NCBI RefSeq assembly: GCF_030687715.1
Contig: NZ_CP117445.1
Location: forward strand, 1,484,501-1,548,500
Direction of reading: 5' to 3'
From: Pseudomonas sp. FP2196
Lineage (GTDB): Bacteria > Pseudomonadota > Gammaproteobacteria > Pseudomonadales > Pseudomonadaceae
DNA: 64,000 bases
In this document: positions 18,007 through 26,900 of the stretch, piece by piece
Position numbering within the stretch: position 1 is the stretch's first letter
Layout: every line of letters begins with the position of its first letter
The notes under the pieces: generated by a model
What the model saw: only the letters and a program-made list of their open reading frames with translations
Databases searched by the model: none
What the model was told of the DNA's origin: nothing
Translations under genes and position numbers: made by a program

Positions 18007-18645
18007 ATGACTCCATCGTTGCTAATGGCCGTGCTGGCCTCGGGTTTCATTTACGGCATCACTCCCGGGCCGGGCGTGCTGGCGGTGTTCGGCATTGGCG
18101 CGGCGCACGGGCGGCGCGCCGGGGCGGGGTTTCTCTGCGGGCATCTGCTCGGCGATGTGGTCTGGTGCAGCACCGCGTTGATCGCGATTGTCGGCGCGCG
18201 GGAAATCGGCAGCACCGCGTTTGATGTACTCGGTGTGCTCAGCGGCTTGTACCTGTTCTGGCTCGGCTGGCGTGCGGTACGTGCCCAGCGTCGCAGCGAT
18301 GATCAGCCGCAGGGCGCAGCGCGCAATCCGTTCTGGCACGGCATCCTGTTCGGCCTGACCAACCCCAAGGCCTATCCGGTGGCGGTGGCGACGTTTACCG
18401 CGCTGTTGTCGAGCCGCGCCGAACTGCTCAACTGGTCGATGCTGCCGGCGCTGATCGCCCTGAGTTTCCTCGGCGGGTTGCTGGCTTACGCGATTCTCAT
18501 CGGCGTGGTCGGCGCGCAGCGGGTGCGCACGGTCTATCAGCGTCACGAACTGCTGATCACCCGCTTGTGTGGCGTGATGTTTATCGGTTTCGCCATCAAT
18601 GCGCTGATGCATGCGCTGCCGGGGCTGCTGCCGAACAAGGCTTGA
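18007..18645 (+). CDS. LysE/RhtB-family exporter
   Basis: A 212-residue membrane protein with about six hydrophobic helices and the LysE/RhtB signatures TPGPGVLAVFGIG near the N-terminus, GLTNPKA near residue 120 and a C-terminal hydrophobic pair. The family exports amino acids or derivatives such as homoserine, lysine and leucine. The specificity is not readable from the sequence. It stands downstream of fosA with 60 bases between. Confidence 0.9.
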   Translation: MTPSLLMAVLASGFIYGITPGPGVLAVFGIGAAHGRRAGAGFLCGHLLGDVVWCSTALIAIVGAREIGSTAFDVLGVLSGLYLFWLGWRAVRAQRRSDDQPQGAARNPFWHGILFGLTNPKAYPVAVATFTALLSSRAELLNWSMLPALIALSFLGGLLAYAILIGVVGAQRVRTVYQRHELLITRLCGVMFIGFAINALMHALPGLLPNKA

Positions 18646-18771
18646 TGTTCGTGGTTCGGTTTTCACCGTTCGTCGCGCAGCCGGCAACTTTTCTAAACCT
18701 TTGCCGGGCAGAAAATTCTCAATCTAGGCGGGCACCTGCTCGCCGCGATCAATACCAAGAGGTAGAGAATC

Positions 18772-18930
18772 ATGCCTAATTCAAGAAACTCGAACTCGGG
18801 AAACTTCGCCAACGATCGAACGAAGGCGTCTGAAGCCGGTCGCAAGGGTGGGAAAACCACCACAACGACGGTCGATAAAGAGCCTGCGAAAACAGAAACG
18901 GGCCGCAAGCCTGCTCAGAAATCGAAGTAG
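18772..18930 (+). CDS. Small KGG-motif stress protein
   Basis: A 52-residue, very hydrophilic protein. It begins MPNSRNSNSGNFANDRTKAS, then has EAGRKGGK, the KGG motif typical of GsiB/YciG-type general-stress proteins, followed by a lysine/threonine-rich tail. AGAGG lies about 8 bases before the ATG. Its closest downstream neighbour is a DUF4142 protein; these two families often occur together in stress regulons. Its small size and disorder suggest a desiccation or stationary-phase role, which is inferred from the family. Confidence 0.82.
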   Translation: MPNSRNSNSGNFANDRTKASEAGRKGGKTTTTTVDKEPAKTETGRKPAQKSK

Positions 18931-19005
18931 TCGGTGAAGGTAGTTTTGATTGAGAGGCGGGGGCGCAAGCTCCCGCTTGAATTCAGCAAGAAGGAGGGCG
19001 CGACC

Positions 19006-19509
19006 ATGAGCCGGATGGCCACCCACGTACGTCGTTTAAGTTTTGTCATCGTTTTAGGGTTATTCGCCAGCAGCGCCTTTGCCCAGTCGCCTGCCGAATT
19101 CATCAACGATGCGTCAGCCAAAGGCATGGCCGACATCGAAGCCAGCCGCCTGGCGCACCAGAAGTCCGAATCCAAAGAGGTCAAGGACTACACCATCGTC
19201 GTCATCAACGACCGCACCACGGCCAATCAGCACTTGGCGAAAATCGCCAAGAAGCTCGACTTGCCCGTCGCGCCGCGTGACCAAATGGCCGACAAGGCCA
19301 AGGAAATGATTCCTGAAGTCAAAGACGGCGCGACCTTCGATCAGGCCTATGCGGCCAGTCAGGTCAAAGCCACGGAAGAAGCCATCCAGCAGATCCAGCA
19401 GCAAGCGCAGACCACCGACGTGCCGGAGATCAAAGCCTTCGCCGATGAGACCTTGCCCAAACTGCAAAACCATCTGCAGATGGCTCGGTCGCTGCAAGCC
19501 AGCCGCTGA
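19006..19509 (+). CDS. DUF4142-domain secreted protein
   Basis: A 167-residue protein with a signal peptide (cleavage near AFA-QS) and a single DUF4142 domain. Helical segments contain the F-I-N-D-A-S-x-K-G-M-A-D-I-E-A-S-x-L-A pattern and H-L-x-K-I-A near residue 85, which resembles ferritin-like four-helix bundles (DUF305/DUF4142 group). AAGGAGG about 10 bases upstream selects the ATG at 19006 over the longer open frame. It lies 75 bases after the KGG gene. The biochemical role is unknown; it is commonly stress-induced. Confidence 0.87.
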   Translation: MSRMATHVRRLSFVIVLGLFASSAFAQSPAEFINDASAKGMADIEASRLAHQKSESKEVKDYTIVVINDRTTANQHLAKIAKKLDLPVAPRDQMADKAKEMIPEVKDGATFDQAYAASQVKATEEAIQQIQQQAQTTDVPEIKAFADETLPKLQNHLQMARSLQASR

Positions 19510-19520
19510 TTTGAGTTAAA

Positions 19521-19594
19521 GATCAAAAGATCGCAGCCTTCGACAACTCCTACCGGGCTTTGTGTAGGCGCTGCCGAAGGCTGCGATCTTTTGC
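19521..19594. repeat. REPIN, GATCGCAG class
   Basis: gatcaaaagatcgcagcctt and an inverted arm ending ctgcgatcttttg, between the convergent DUF4142 and iron-permease genes. Confidence 0.8.
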
Positions 19595-19601
19595 TTTTAA
19601 A

Positions 19602-20012
19602 TCAGCACTCGTTCAAATCCTGCTTCGGCTTGCTCTTCTCACCCAACCCCTCAAGATTGAAAACCTCACTTTCGCCCAACGTCCGGTAGTGCTTGCGCAA
19701 GGCTTCCAGCTGCTTCAGATCCAGCGCCTCCAGCCCCAGCATCGCGTTCTGCGCCTCTTTGTTCACCCGCAGCAATTCATCAATCTTCAGATGCAGGATG
19801 TCGGTGTCGCGGTTCTGCGTGTTCTGGATCAGGAACACCATCAGGAACGTGATGATCGTCGTCGAGGTGTTGATGATCAGTTGCCAGGTGTCGTTGTAGC
19901 TGAAAATCGGCCCGCTCATCCCCCACAGACCGATCAGGATCAACGCCCCCATAAAGGTCTTGGGGCTACCGGCCCACAGGGCGAGCTTCTGCGAGATCTT
20001 GGCGAATTTCAT
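19602..20012 (-). CDS. Low-affinity iron permease-family membrane protein
   Basis: A 136-residue protein with two membrane helices (about residues 19-35 and 43-62) followed by a cytoplasmic helix. The motif F-L-I-Q-N-T-Q-N-R-D near residue 60, then HLKIDELL, identifies the bacterial 'low affinity iron permease' family (related to yeast Fet4). Transport activity in bacteria is not well established. It stands alone, with no iron box visible upstream. Confidence 0.85.
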   Translation of the reverse strand: MKFAKISQKLALWAGSPKTFMGALILIGLWGMSGPIFSYNDTWQLIINTSTTIITFLMVFLIQNTQNRDTDILHLKIDELLRVNKEAQNAMLGLEALDLKQLEALRKHYRTLGESEVFNLEGLGEKSKPKQDLNEC

Positions 20013-20178
20013 GGCTGTATTCCTTATTGGGGAGTGCGTGAAATTCAGACATCTGCTGGCCCTTGAAAATTCTAATTACAAATTCAGCCAAGTTGCTCGA
20101 CGTTGGTAGGGAGGCCCGCTCTGGCGGTTAGCTGTATCGTGGCGCCACGCGGTTTTTTTGCCCCGACAGGAGAACGCA

Positions 20179-20949
20179 ATGAGTTGGTCCGCCAAACAAT
20201 ACGTCGCTTTCGAAGATGAACGCACCCGACCAGCCCGCGATCTGCTCGCGGCGATTCCCACGGCAGAGGCCCGGACAGTGGTGGATATCGGTTGTGGGCC
20301 CGGTAACTCGACGGAGTTGCTGGTGCAGCGTTTTCCGGGGGCAAAAGTCAGTGGCCTGGACAGCTCGCCCGACATGATCGACGCCGCCCGCAAACGACTT
20401 CCGCAGTTGCAGTTCGATGTCGCCGAGATTGATCAGTGGGCCGATCAAGGCCCGTTCGATGTGATCTTTGCCAATGCTGTTTTGCAGTGGGTGCCGGATC
20501 ACGCTTCGCTACTGCCAGCGCTGGCGGGCAAGTTGTCTGCGGGGGGCAGCCTGGCGATCCAGATGCCGGACAATCTCAATGAGCCGTCCCATCGGCTGAT
20601 GCGCGAAGTCGCCGCGAATGGCCCGTGGGCCGCAAAACTCGCTGGTGCGGCGGGGCAGCGCACCGATATGGCCAGTGCCAGCGAATACTTCTCGATGCTG
20701 CGACCACATTGCGCGCGGGTCGATGTGTGGCGCACCACCTATCATCATCAGTTGCCCGGCGGGGCGGCGGGGGTGGTGGAGTGGTTCAAGGGTAGCGGGT
20801 TGATTCCGTTTCTGAGTCCGCTGACTGAAGGCGAGCGGGCGCAGTATCTGGAGCAGTATCTGGCTGAGGTTGCGCGAGCCTATCCGGCGTTGGCCGATGG
20901 GTCGGTGCTGTTGCCGTTTCCGCGATTGTTTATCGTTGCGACACGTTGA
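20179..20949 (+). CDS. tam: Trans-aconitate 2-methyltransferase
   Basis: A 256-residue class I methyltransferase with VDIGCGPGNSTELL (SAM motif I, residues about 35-48), the acidic GLDSSPDMI, and FDVIFANAVLQWVPDH, which is characteristic of Tam. It methylates trans-aconitate, a spontaneous by-product of the citrate cycle that inhibits aconitase. The length matches E. coli Tam (252). The ATG at 20179 follows GGAG, and an upstream frame extension from 20158 is not needed. Confidence 0.92.
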   Translation: MSWSAKQYVAFEDERTRPARDLLAAIPTAEARTVVDIGCGPGNSTELLVQRFPGAKVSGLDSSPDMIDAARKRLPQLQFDVAEIDQWADQGPFDVIFANAVLQWVPDHASLLPALAGKLSAGGSLAIQMPDNLNEPSHRLMREVAANGPWAAKLAGAAGQRTDMASASEYFSMLRPHCARVDVWRTTYHHQLPGGAAGVVEWFKGSGLIPFLSPLTEGERAQYLEQYLAEVARAYPALADGSVLLPFPRLFIVATR

Positions 20950-20975
20950 AGGAAATCCTTCCGGCGCAGTGAATT

Positions 20976-21066
20976 TGTGGCGAGGGGATTTATCCCCGAT
21001 GGACTGCGCAGCAGGCCCTCTTTTTGGGGGCGCTACGCACCCCATCGGGTAAATCCCCTCGCCACA
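20976..21066. repeat. Long palindromic REP element, TGTGGCGAG class
   Basis: tgtggcgaggggatttatcc and its complement face each other across about 45 bases that contain a further internal hairpin. It lies between the convergent tam and methyltransferase genes. Confidence 0.8.
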
Positions 21067-21083
21067 GTTGTGATTGATCGTTC

Positions 21084-21812
21084 CTAGCGCTGCACCGCCA
21101 CCAACATCATCATCGGCCGCTCCCGCTCTTCAGCCAGCGCCGGTTGCGCGGCCACTTCCGCATCGCTCGGCCCCCACTCGTTAACATGGCGAATGTTGAA
21201 GCCGGCAGCGATCAGCGAATTGAGCAATGTCCCCACCGTGCGATGTTGCTTGATCACACCCTCGGCCAGCCAATGGGTCACCCGCTCACCCTCCATCTGG
21301 TAGCTGTCCAGCGGCCAGCGCTTGCGACCTTCGCTGTCGATCAGCCAACCGGGATTGCGCGGCGCCATGAAGATCGGGTGTTCGATGGAAAACACAAAGT
21401 GTGACCCCGGTTTCAGCGCCGCGTAGAGGTGAGCAAACAGCCCCGGCAGATCCTTGATGTAGTGCAGCGCCAGAGCGCTATAGGCCAGGTCGAAACTGCA
21501 GGCGGGCAAGTCGAGTTGTTCCAGGTCGGCGCGTTCATAACGGATGTTCGCCGCCGTAGTGGTTTCGTGTGCCCGTTCCAGCATCTTTTCCGAAACGTCC
21601 AGAGCCAGGACGCTCGCGGCGCCGTGTTCACTGGCCCAGCGGCTGAACCAGCCATATCCGCAACCCAGGTCCACCACGTTCAGACCGTGCATGGAGGGCA
21701 ATAGCGCCTTGAGCGCCGGCCATTCCGGCGCTGCATCGAGGCCGCCGATGGAGCGGTTCATTTGGCTGTAGCCCTGGAAGAATTCGGGATCGTCGTAGAT
21801 GTTTTGAGTCAT
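21084..21812 (-). CDS. Class I SAM-dependent methyltransferase
   Basis: A 242-residue protein with VVDLGCGYGWFSRWA (motif I), LALDVSEKML (motif II) and SALALHYIKDL (post-motif), a standard Methyltransf_11/25 fold. The N-terminus Y-D-D-P-E-F-F-x-G-Y resembles small-molecule methyltransferases. The substrate is unknown. It is unrelated in sequence detail to the neighbouring tam. It stands alone. Confidence 0.87.
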   Translation of the reverse strand: MTQNIYDDPEFFQGYSQMNRSIGGLDAAPEWPALKALLPSMHGLNVVDLGCGYGWFSRWASEHGAASVLALDVSEKMLERAHETTTAANIRYERADLEQLDLPACSFDLAYSALALHYIKDLPGLFAHLYAALKPGSHFVFSIEHPIFMAPRNPGWLIDSEGRKRWPLDSYQMEGERVTHWLAEGVIKQHRTVGTLLNSLIAAGFNIRHVNEWGPSDAEVAAQPALAEERERPMMMLVAVQR

Positions 21813-22129
21813 GAGGGAGTGCTCTTTTGAGTTCGGTCGTCAGCGGCAAAGTGGCCGCGATTGGGATTCCCTCGAAAGTGATGACGCGTATTCGTCGATG
21901 GCCGCGCAGGGGGAGGGTGGTGGTCGATGGAGAAAGGCTAGCGGGTCGTGGGGAAAGTGAGAACCGGAGGAGTGTTGTGGATCTGTAATGTCGGACGATT
22001 CTCCGTTTTTTCATGGTGTGTAAACGCTTTCTGCTGGCTGCGTTTAAAGGCGTTCGATGTTACGTCCTGAAGCCTACAAATCCTTGCGTCGTTGCCTACC
22101 GCTACGCCAGAATCCGCCGGCTTGTGCGC
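21813..22129. other. Gene-free stretch upstream of the structured leader
   Basis: 317 bases with no supportable gene on either strand; it holds the promoter side of the minus-strand methyltransferase. Apart from that I see no clear motif. Confidence 0.4.
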
Positions 22130-22383
22130 CTCGGGGGCGGTCGGTAACTTGGTTCGCGTCACTGATTTCCAGTGATCGGGTTTAGCAGCCCGGCTAGGTT
22201 TGACCAACGGTTGCACGTGCATCTTCCAGTCAGGTATTCGCCTGCGCTTGATGGTGGCTGTGCGCATGGCATCTTCGGATGCGCCGGGTTTTTGGTCTTC
22301 CTACCGGTCTGCTAACTTGCGTACAGCTGCCACCCTTTCGTATAGCAGCGGGATGGTTGCGGTTACCGATAGAGGAAGATTCC
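22130..22383 (+). ncRNA. Long structured leader upstream of the DUF6124 gene
   Basis: The 254 bases before the DUF6124 start are dense in potential hairpins. TCACTG (22159-22164) pairs with CAGTGA (22170-22175). A TTCG-capped stem GCATC/GATGC lies within gcgcatggcatcttcggatg and competes with an alternative GCGCAT/ATGCGC pairing. I recall near-identical leaders before other DUF6124 genes in Pseudomonas. A plus-strand frame through it encodes MVAVRMASSDAPGF, which resembles phage Ash/Icd-type leader peptides. It could be a regulatory RNA or a relic of phage immunity-type control. Both readings are inference. Confidence 0.45.
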
Positions 22384-22746
22384 ATGTTCAAAATTACGCC
22401 AAACCCGCCAGACACCGATCCGGCATCCCCCTACGAATCGCCCGGTTCGAAGAAATTTCACGAAGCCGCCGAACGCGCCCTCGACCACTACCTCAGCCCC
22501 GCCGCCCAAATCATGGGCTCAACCAACGAACCCGAACCGATGTTCCTCGCCAACCCTAAGTACGACACCGAATCCCTGCTGGCCAACGCCAGCGAAACCC
22601 TCGGCTCGGCCACCACCCTGCTCAACAACTTTGCCGCGATGCTCGACACCTCACACCGCAAGACCGCGCTTGGCATTGCGCAGATTGTGATGTTGAGTGA
22701 GTTGGCGGTGAATAAGGCGCTGGATAACGTGGTGCCGGACCAGTAA
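22384..22746 (+). CDS. DUF6124-family protein
   Basis: A 120-residue hydrophilic protein starting MFKITPNPPDTD. A disordered, proline-rich N-terminus (about 30 residues) is followed by a helical region with H-E-A-A-E-R-A-L-D-H-Y-L, E-S-L-L-A-N-A-x-E-T-L and I-V-M-L-x-E-L-A-V-N-x-A-L-D. This pattern belongs to DUF6124 (formerly DUF3077), a Pseudomonas-specific family of unknown function that is often present in several copies. The preceding structured leader is a constant companion from what I recall. GAGGAAG precedes the ATG. Confidence 0.8.
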   Translation: MFKITPNPPDTDPASPYESPGSKKFHEAAERALDHYLSPAAQIMGSTNEPEPMFLANPKYDTESLLANASETLGSATTLLNNFAAMLDTSHRKTALGIAQIVMLSELAVNKALDNVVPDQ

Positions 22747-22757
22747 GCGATAGATAA

Positions 22758-22792
22758 CCTGTGGCGAGGCAGCTTGCTCCCTCGCCACAGGT
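22758..22792. repeat. Palindrome, TGTGGCGAG class
   Basis: cctgtggcgaggcagcttgc followed by its near complement. It lies between the convergent DUF6124 and hicB genes and could also serve as a hairpin terminator. Confidence 0.7.
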
Positions 22793-22802
22793 CAGTGGTG
22801 GG

Positions 22803-23210
22803 TCAACCCTGCTGCAAAACCTTCAAAGCCGCCGAAGCCAGAAACCCCGAACGACTCTTCTCTTCCGGGTGATGCAACACGTACTCATCGATGCGATTAA
22901 GCAAATGCCCCGGCAGGGTGATGTTGAGTTTCTGGGCTTTGCCCAGGTACTTCACGACATCAATATCCACCACCGCCCATGCACATCCCGCGTACTTGGG
23001 ATTGGCCACGTTCACGCCAAGTTTGCTGGCAACCGGGATCGGCGCACCGTCCTCAGCCAAAATCTCGAAATGCCCCTCAATGGCTTCACGAGCCATAGCG
23101 ACGGCATCATCCAGATCATCGCCCGCCGAAAAACAGCCGGGAATGTCCGGCACTTCCACGCCCCAGGCGTGTTCCTCATCACCTATTGAAATCGCAATCG
23201 GGTAGAGCAT
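22803..23210 (-). CDS. hicB: HicB-family antitoxin
   Basis: A 135-residue protein. The N-terminal half is a degenerate RNase H-like HicB domain (W-G-V-E-V-P-D-I-P-G-C-F-S-A-G-D, then A-x-E-A-I-E-G-H). The C-terminal part, with I-T-L-P-G-H-L-L-N-R-I-D-E-Y-V, looks like a ribbon-helix-helix DNA-binding module. It neutralises HicA and represses the pair. The start at 23210 is the ATG that begins the domain; the open frame upstream covers hicA and is not coding in this frame. It lies 35 bases downstream of hicA. Confidence 0.92.
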   Translation of the reverse strand: MLYPIAISIGDEEHAWGVEVPDIPGCFSAGDDLDDAVAMAREAIEGHFEILAEDGAPIPVASKLGVNVANPKYAGCAWAVVDIDVVKYLGKAQKLNITLPGHLLNRIDEYVLHHPEEKSRSGFLASAALKVLQQG

Positions 23211-23245
23211 GTTCGTGTCCTCTATGGCGCCGCTGACTAAGCCAG

Positions 23246-23425
23246 TCAAAGCAGCGCCTGTTGCAAAATACTGATGGCCGTTTTCTTCAGCAGATCTTTC
23301 TTCGGATGCGGCACCGTGACCAGTCCAGGCTTGGTGGGATGCTTGAAGTGATGGTGACTGCCTCTGACTCGTACTAAATACCAACCGTCTGCGACGAGTT
23401 GGCCGATTAAAAAACGGCTATTCAC
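23246..23425 (-). CDS. hicA: HicA-family mRNA interferase toxin
   Basis: A 59-residue protein beginning at GTG 23425, with AAGGAGG four bases upstream. It has the dsRBD-like HicA fold: SRFLIGQLVADGWYLVRVRG, then the catalytic SHHHF, then a KHPTKPGLVTVPHPKKD segment. HicA cleaves mRNA when free. Gene order hicA then hicB, with 35 bases between them, is standard. The gene is under 60 codons and is easily missed. Confidence 0.92.
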   Translation of the reverse strand: MNSRFLIGQLVADGWYLVRVRGSHHHFKHPTKPGLVTVPHPKKDLLKKTAISILQQALL

Positions 23426-23454
23426 AACACCTCCTTGTGGTGTGCTTGGTGGGT

Positions 23455-23482
23455 ACTATACCTACTGATTCTTCATGATCAA
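23455..23482 (-). promoter_or_regulatory. Sigma-70-type promoter of hicAB
   Basis: On the minus strand TTGATC (23477-23482) and TATAGT (23455-23460) are separated by 16 bases and lie about 30 bases before the hicA GTG. The -10 overlaps GGTA-cta-TACC symmetry, a plausible autoregulatory HicB site. Confidence 0.5.
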
Positions 23483-23629
23483 CACTATAACCACCGAGCG
23501 GTCATCGTCCGTTACTCAGCTCCGTGGTTTGAAGCAGTCTAGATAGGGATACAGCGAAGGAATGGAGGGTGTGTTGCAGGCTTTTTCGTTGTTTGGACAG
23601 GCTGGAATGAAGCGAATTTTCAGACACAA

Positions 23630-23656
23630 AAAAACCGGCGCTAGAGCCGGTTTTTT
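23630..23656 (-). terminator. Rho-independent terminator, left repeat copy
   Basis: CCGGC-gctaga-GCCGG flanked by A-tract and T-tract, matching (with a changed loop) the terminator behind the intact tRNA-Gly at 31230-31257. Before insertion of the islet this would have ended the tRNA transcript. It is now separated from it. Confidence 0.7.
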
Positions 23657-23671
23657 CTGTTTCTGCATCCT

Positions 23672-23719
23672 CCGTCAAAAAACAACGTGAGACAAAAATT
23701 CGATTGGAGCGGGTGAAGG
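23672..23719. repeat. Left attachment-site repeat (48 bp)
   Basis: The 48 bases from ccgtcaaaaaacaacgtgag to ggagcgggtgaagg are identical to 31273-31320. The last 14 bases correspond to the 3' acceptor end of tRNA-Gly including CCA. Immediately after the repeat the sequences diverge, as expected at the edge of an integrated element. Confidence 0.85.
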
Positions 23720-23983
23720 AATCAACAGTAAACATCCAACCCATTTGCTAGTAATGGATTTCTCTGTCCTCGGTCGGAGGGCAGGGCTGCGTTGGGTATC
23801 AAGCTAGCTATGTAAACCCTCCACGTTGTTCACGGCTGCTGTCGGCCAGAAGCGGACGCTGAGTTAAGCATTAGACGATGCATTGGCGTGATTATGGTAG
23901 TTAGAAGGGGGTGCAAAAATGGGAGATGTAACGCAGATTCAAGTCCGGTCACGGTGGGCAGCCTGTGACTAGACGGGTTGCTA

Positions 23984-26900
23984 ATGCGAGTGAACCCAGC
24001 TATCACTAACCGATTGTCAGACGTAGAACGGAAATGTGCCTTGACCCACACACCGCAAAATCCCTCCCCCAGTGACCGAATAGGTGGTGGTGGCGCTGCG
24101 ACCAGCGCCGGGATACGTTTCGAACAACAGCTCGGGGCGCTCTTCTCATCATGGATTCTCGCGGGCGACAGGCTAGACGACAGCTTTCGCCTTGGAGCCG
24201 CTACTCCTGAATGGGTACGTTTCGAAACAGAGGCACCCGTCGACGATCTTCTGATCAAGACCAGCGTCGGCGGTTACATCGCCGTTCAGGCTAAGACAAC
24301 TGCAAATCTTAGTGACGACCCTAGCTCACCGTTGGGGAAGACAATCTCGCAGTTCGTTCGCCATTGGCTCGTCGCTCAGCAAGGTGATGGCACTATGGGG
24401 TGGAATCGCCCCCTCGATCCGCTCCTAGACCGATTGGTGCTGGCTGTAAGCCCTCAAGCCTCAGCCCAGATTAAAAACGATTTACCGACCGCGCTACGCC
24501 TCATTTCACAGCCAGGCGGAGGCGCACTCAACCAGGCACAACAACGCGCTTATCAAGTGTTCTCAAGCTTGGTCGAGCGTGCTTGGGCGAGCGTCACCAA
24601 AAGTCCATTTAACGATGATCTGCTGCTGGAGCTAGCGAAACTTGTAGACATATTCACCTTTGACGGAGACCAAGGGTACGCGTTAGCGAGCGGCTCCCTT
24701 ATCAAAGTCTTTGGACCAGAAGTAGATGCCACGGCAGCATTCGCGTCCTTGTCCGATTTAAGCGGTCAGTTGATGAAGGAGCGTGGCGGCGGAGACCTGC
24801 ACGTTTGGCGACAACTACTCGCCAGCCGTGGTATCGCGCTCAACGCACCTCCCGAGTATCTCAGTGATATCCAGGCGCTTAAGCGACACTCCAAGCAAAT
24901 CGCAGAAGCGCTCGCCAGCTATGAAAAGATCGACGTAGGCAACGGCGAATCATTGTCCGTGCGTCGCGACTGCCAAACCGCGATTGAGGCGGCGGTGCGT
25001 AGCGGTCCCCTGCTCATTATCGGTGAGCCCGGAGCTGGCAAGAGCGGTGTTCTGAATGCTCTTGCGCAGAAGCTGGACGAGGACGGTTTAGATGTTCTTC
25101 AACTTGCCGTTGATCGCTACTCAATTGAAAGCCTCGAAGGCTTATCCCGTGAAGTCGGATTAAAGCATCCGATCCTTGATGTCCTTGAAGCTTGGGATGG
25201 ACCGGGGAAGGCCTATCTAATTGTGGATGCATTGGACGCAACGCGCGGCGGTCATGGCGAAAACATCTTTCGAACTCTTATCGAGCGAGTTCTTGAGCGG
25301 AAGGGGCGCTGGAACGTTGTGGCATCGATTCGTAATTTCGACCTGCGCATGGGTCAACAGCTACGTGCTCTTTTCAGAGGAACACCGCCGCAGACGTCGC
25401 TCGCAGATCCATCCTTCTCAAACGTTTCACATATTCAGGTGCCCTCGTGGTCAGAAGCGGAGTTTGAGCAACTCCTCCAACAGTCACCTGCCTTGGCTAC
25501 TTGTCTTACAAACTCGCCGCCGCGTCTGCGTGACTTGGCCATGGTGCCGTTCAATACCCGACTTCTGAGCGAATTGATTTCGGGTAACGCGGTAAAGAAA
25601 CTACACGCAGTCGCTTCCCAAGCCGACTTATTACGCCTTTATTGGGAGCACCGTGTGGAAGGCCACGGTTCACCAGCAACGAGTAGCCTCATGCGCGTGG
25701 TGCAATTCATGGTAAAGGCGCGGGCGCTTCGCGCACCAAAATGTGAGGTGGCATTTGACGCCCCGGCGATGATCGACACCCTCTGTAGAGAGGGTGTACT
25801 CGTGGTCGTTGATAATGAACGGTGGGTACAGTTCCGACATCATCTCCTCTTCGATTATGCAGCCGCGCGGCTCTACCTAGACCCAGGCGCTATAAGTAAC
25901 AGGACTTATCGATTCAGTAAGATTGACGCGCTGGGACTGATGCTATCACCAGCACTTGGATTCGTACTCCGCGAAATTTGGGAGTCTGACCCTGACCACG
26001 AACGTTTTTGGGGGGCTTTGGGCAACCTCATCAATGAAAAAGATGCCGACCCAATCATCCGCAGCACTGCTGGCCGATTGGGTGCAGAGTTTCCAACTTC
26101 GGCCAATGATTGCCTTCAACTCGGGAATCTAGCCATCGCGGGTAACAAGGGGGCTCTAGAGACCCTGTCACATGTCACAGGTGCTTTGGCTGTGCGGCTG
26201 GAAGACGAAAAAGAGGTAGTTCTGGGGCCATGGGTTTGTCTCGCCGATCGATTGGCGGCTGCTCCGAGCAACGTCGCTAATACTCTTCGCTTTCTGCTCC
26301 ACAATCTTATTGGAAGAACCGAAGATGACGCGTTCCAACCAATGCTTGGCCAAGCCGCACGCGCACTATTGACGTACGGGCTTATCCAGCTCGAGCCGGG
26401 GTTCATTGTCAGAAGCGCCATTGATTTCGTCATTGCCACCTACGGAAGTGACATCGCTGCGTCTCGAGGCTTGATAGCCCAGTTGTTCGACCGCGATCGA
26501 CTAGACCGTTTCGGGCATGCCGAGGTACCAGCGGTCTGTTACAAGATTGCAGCAATCGGAGAAGTCGACCCAGAGTTCGTCGCTACAGTTGTCTACCGGA
26601 CGGTATTTGATTACGAAGTGACGGACGATCACCAGACCAGGATCAACCATAGCCAAATCCTCAACCTAACCTCCAATGCCCGGCAGGATTACGGGATGGC
26701 ACGATGGTCACTGGGCGAGTACCTGCCAAAATTTCTACAACTGCATCCAAGAGCTGCAATTAGGGCTGTCGTCAATGCGATCGAAGGATACGTCGCACGT
26801 GAGCATGCAATCTCCGACGAAGCTCTAAACATAGAGTTTCAGGCTGGAGGAAGATCAATCCATCTGCGAGAAGACCGCAGCTACGTGTGGGCGCATGATC

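Noticed and set aside
22200..22559. 119-codon plus-strand frame running through the structured leader into the DUF6124 gene
   Set aside because: It overlaps DUF6124 out of frame. Its leader part may matter as RNA or a leader peptide, but the whole frame is not a credible gene.
23502..23744. 80-codon minus-strand frame across the left attachment repeat
   Set aside because: It reads through a terminator hairpin and the tRNA fragment, and has no ribosome-binding site.
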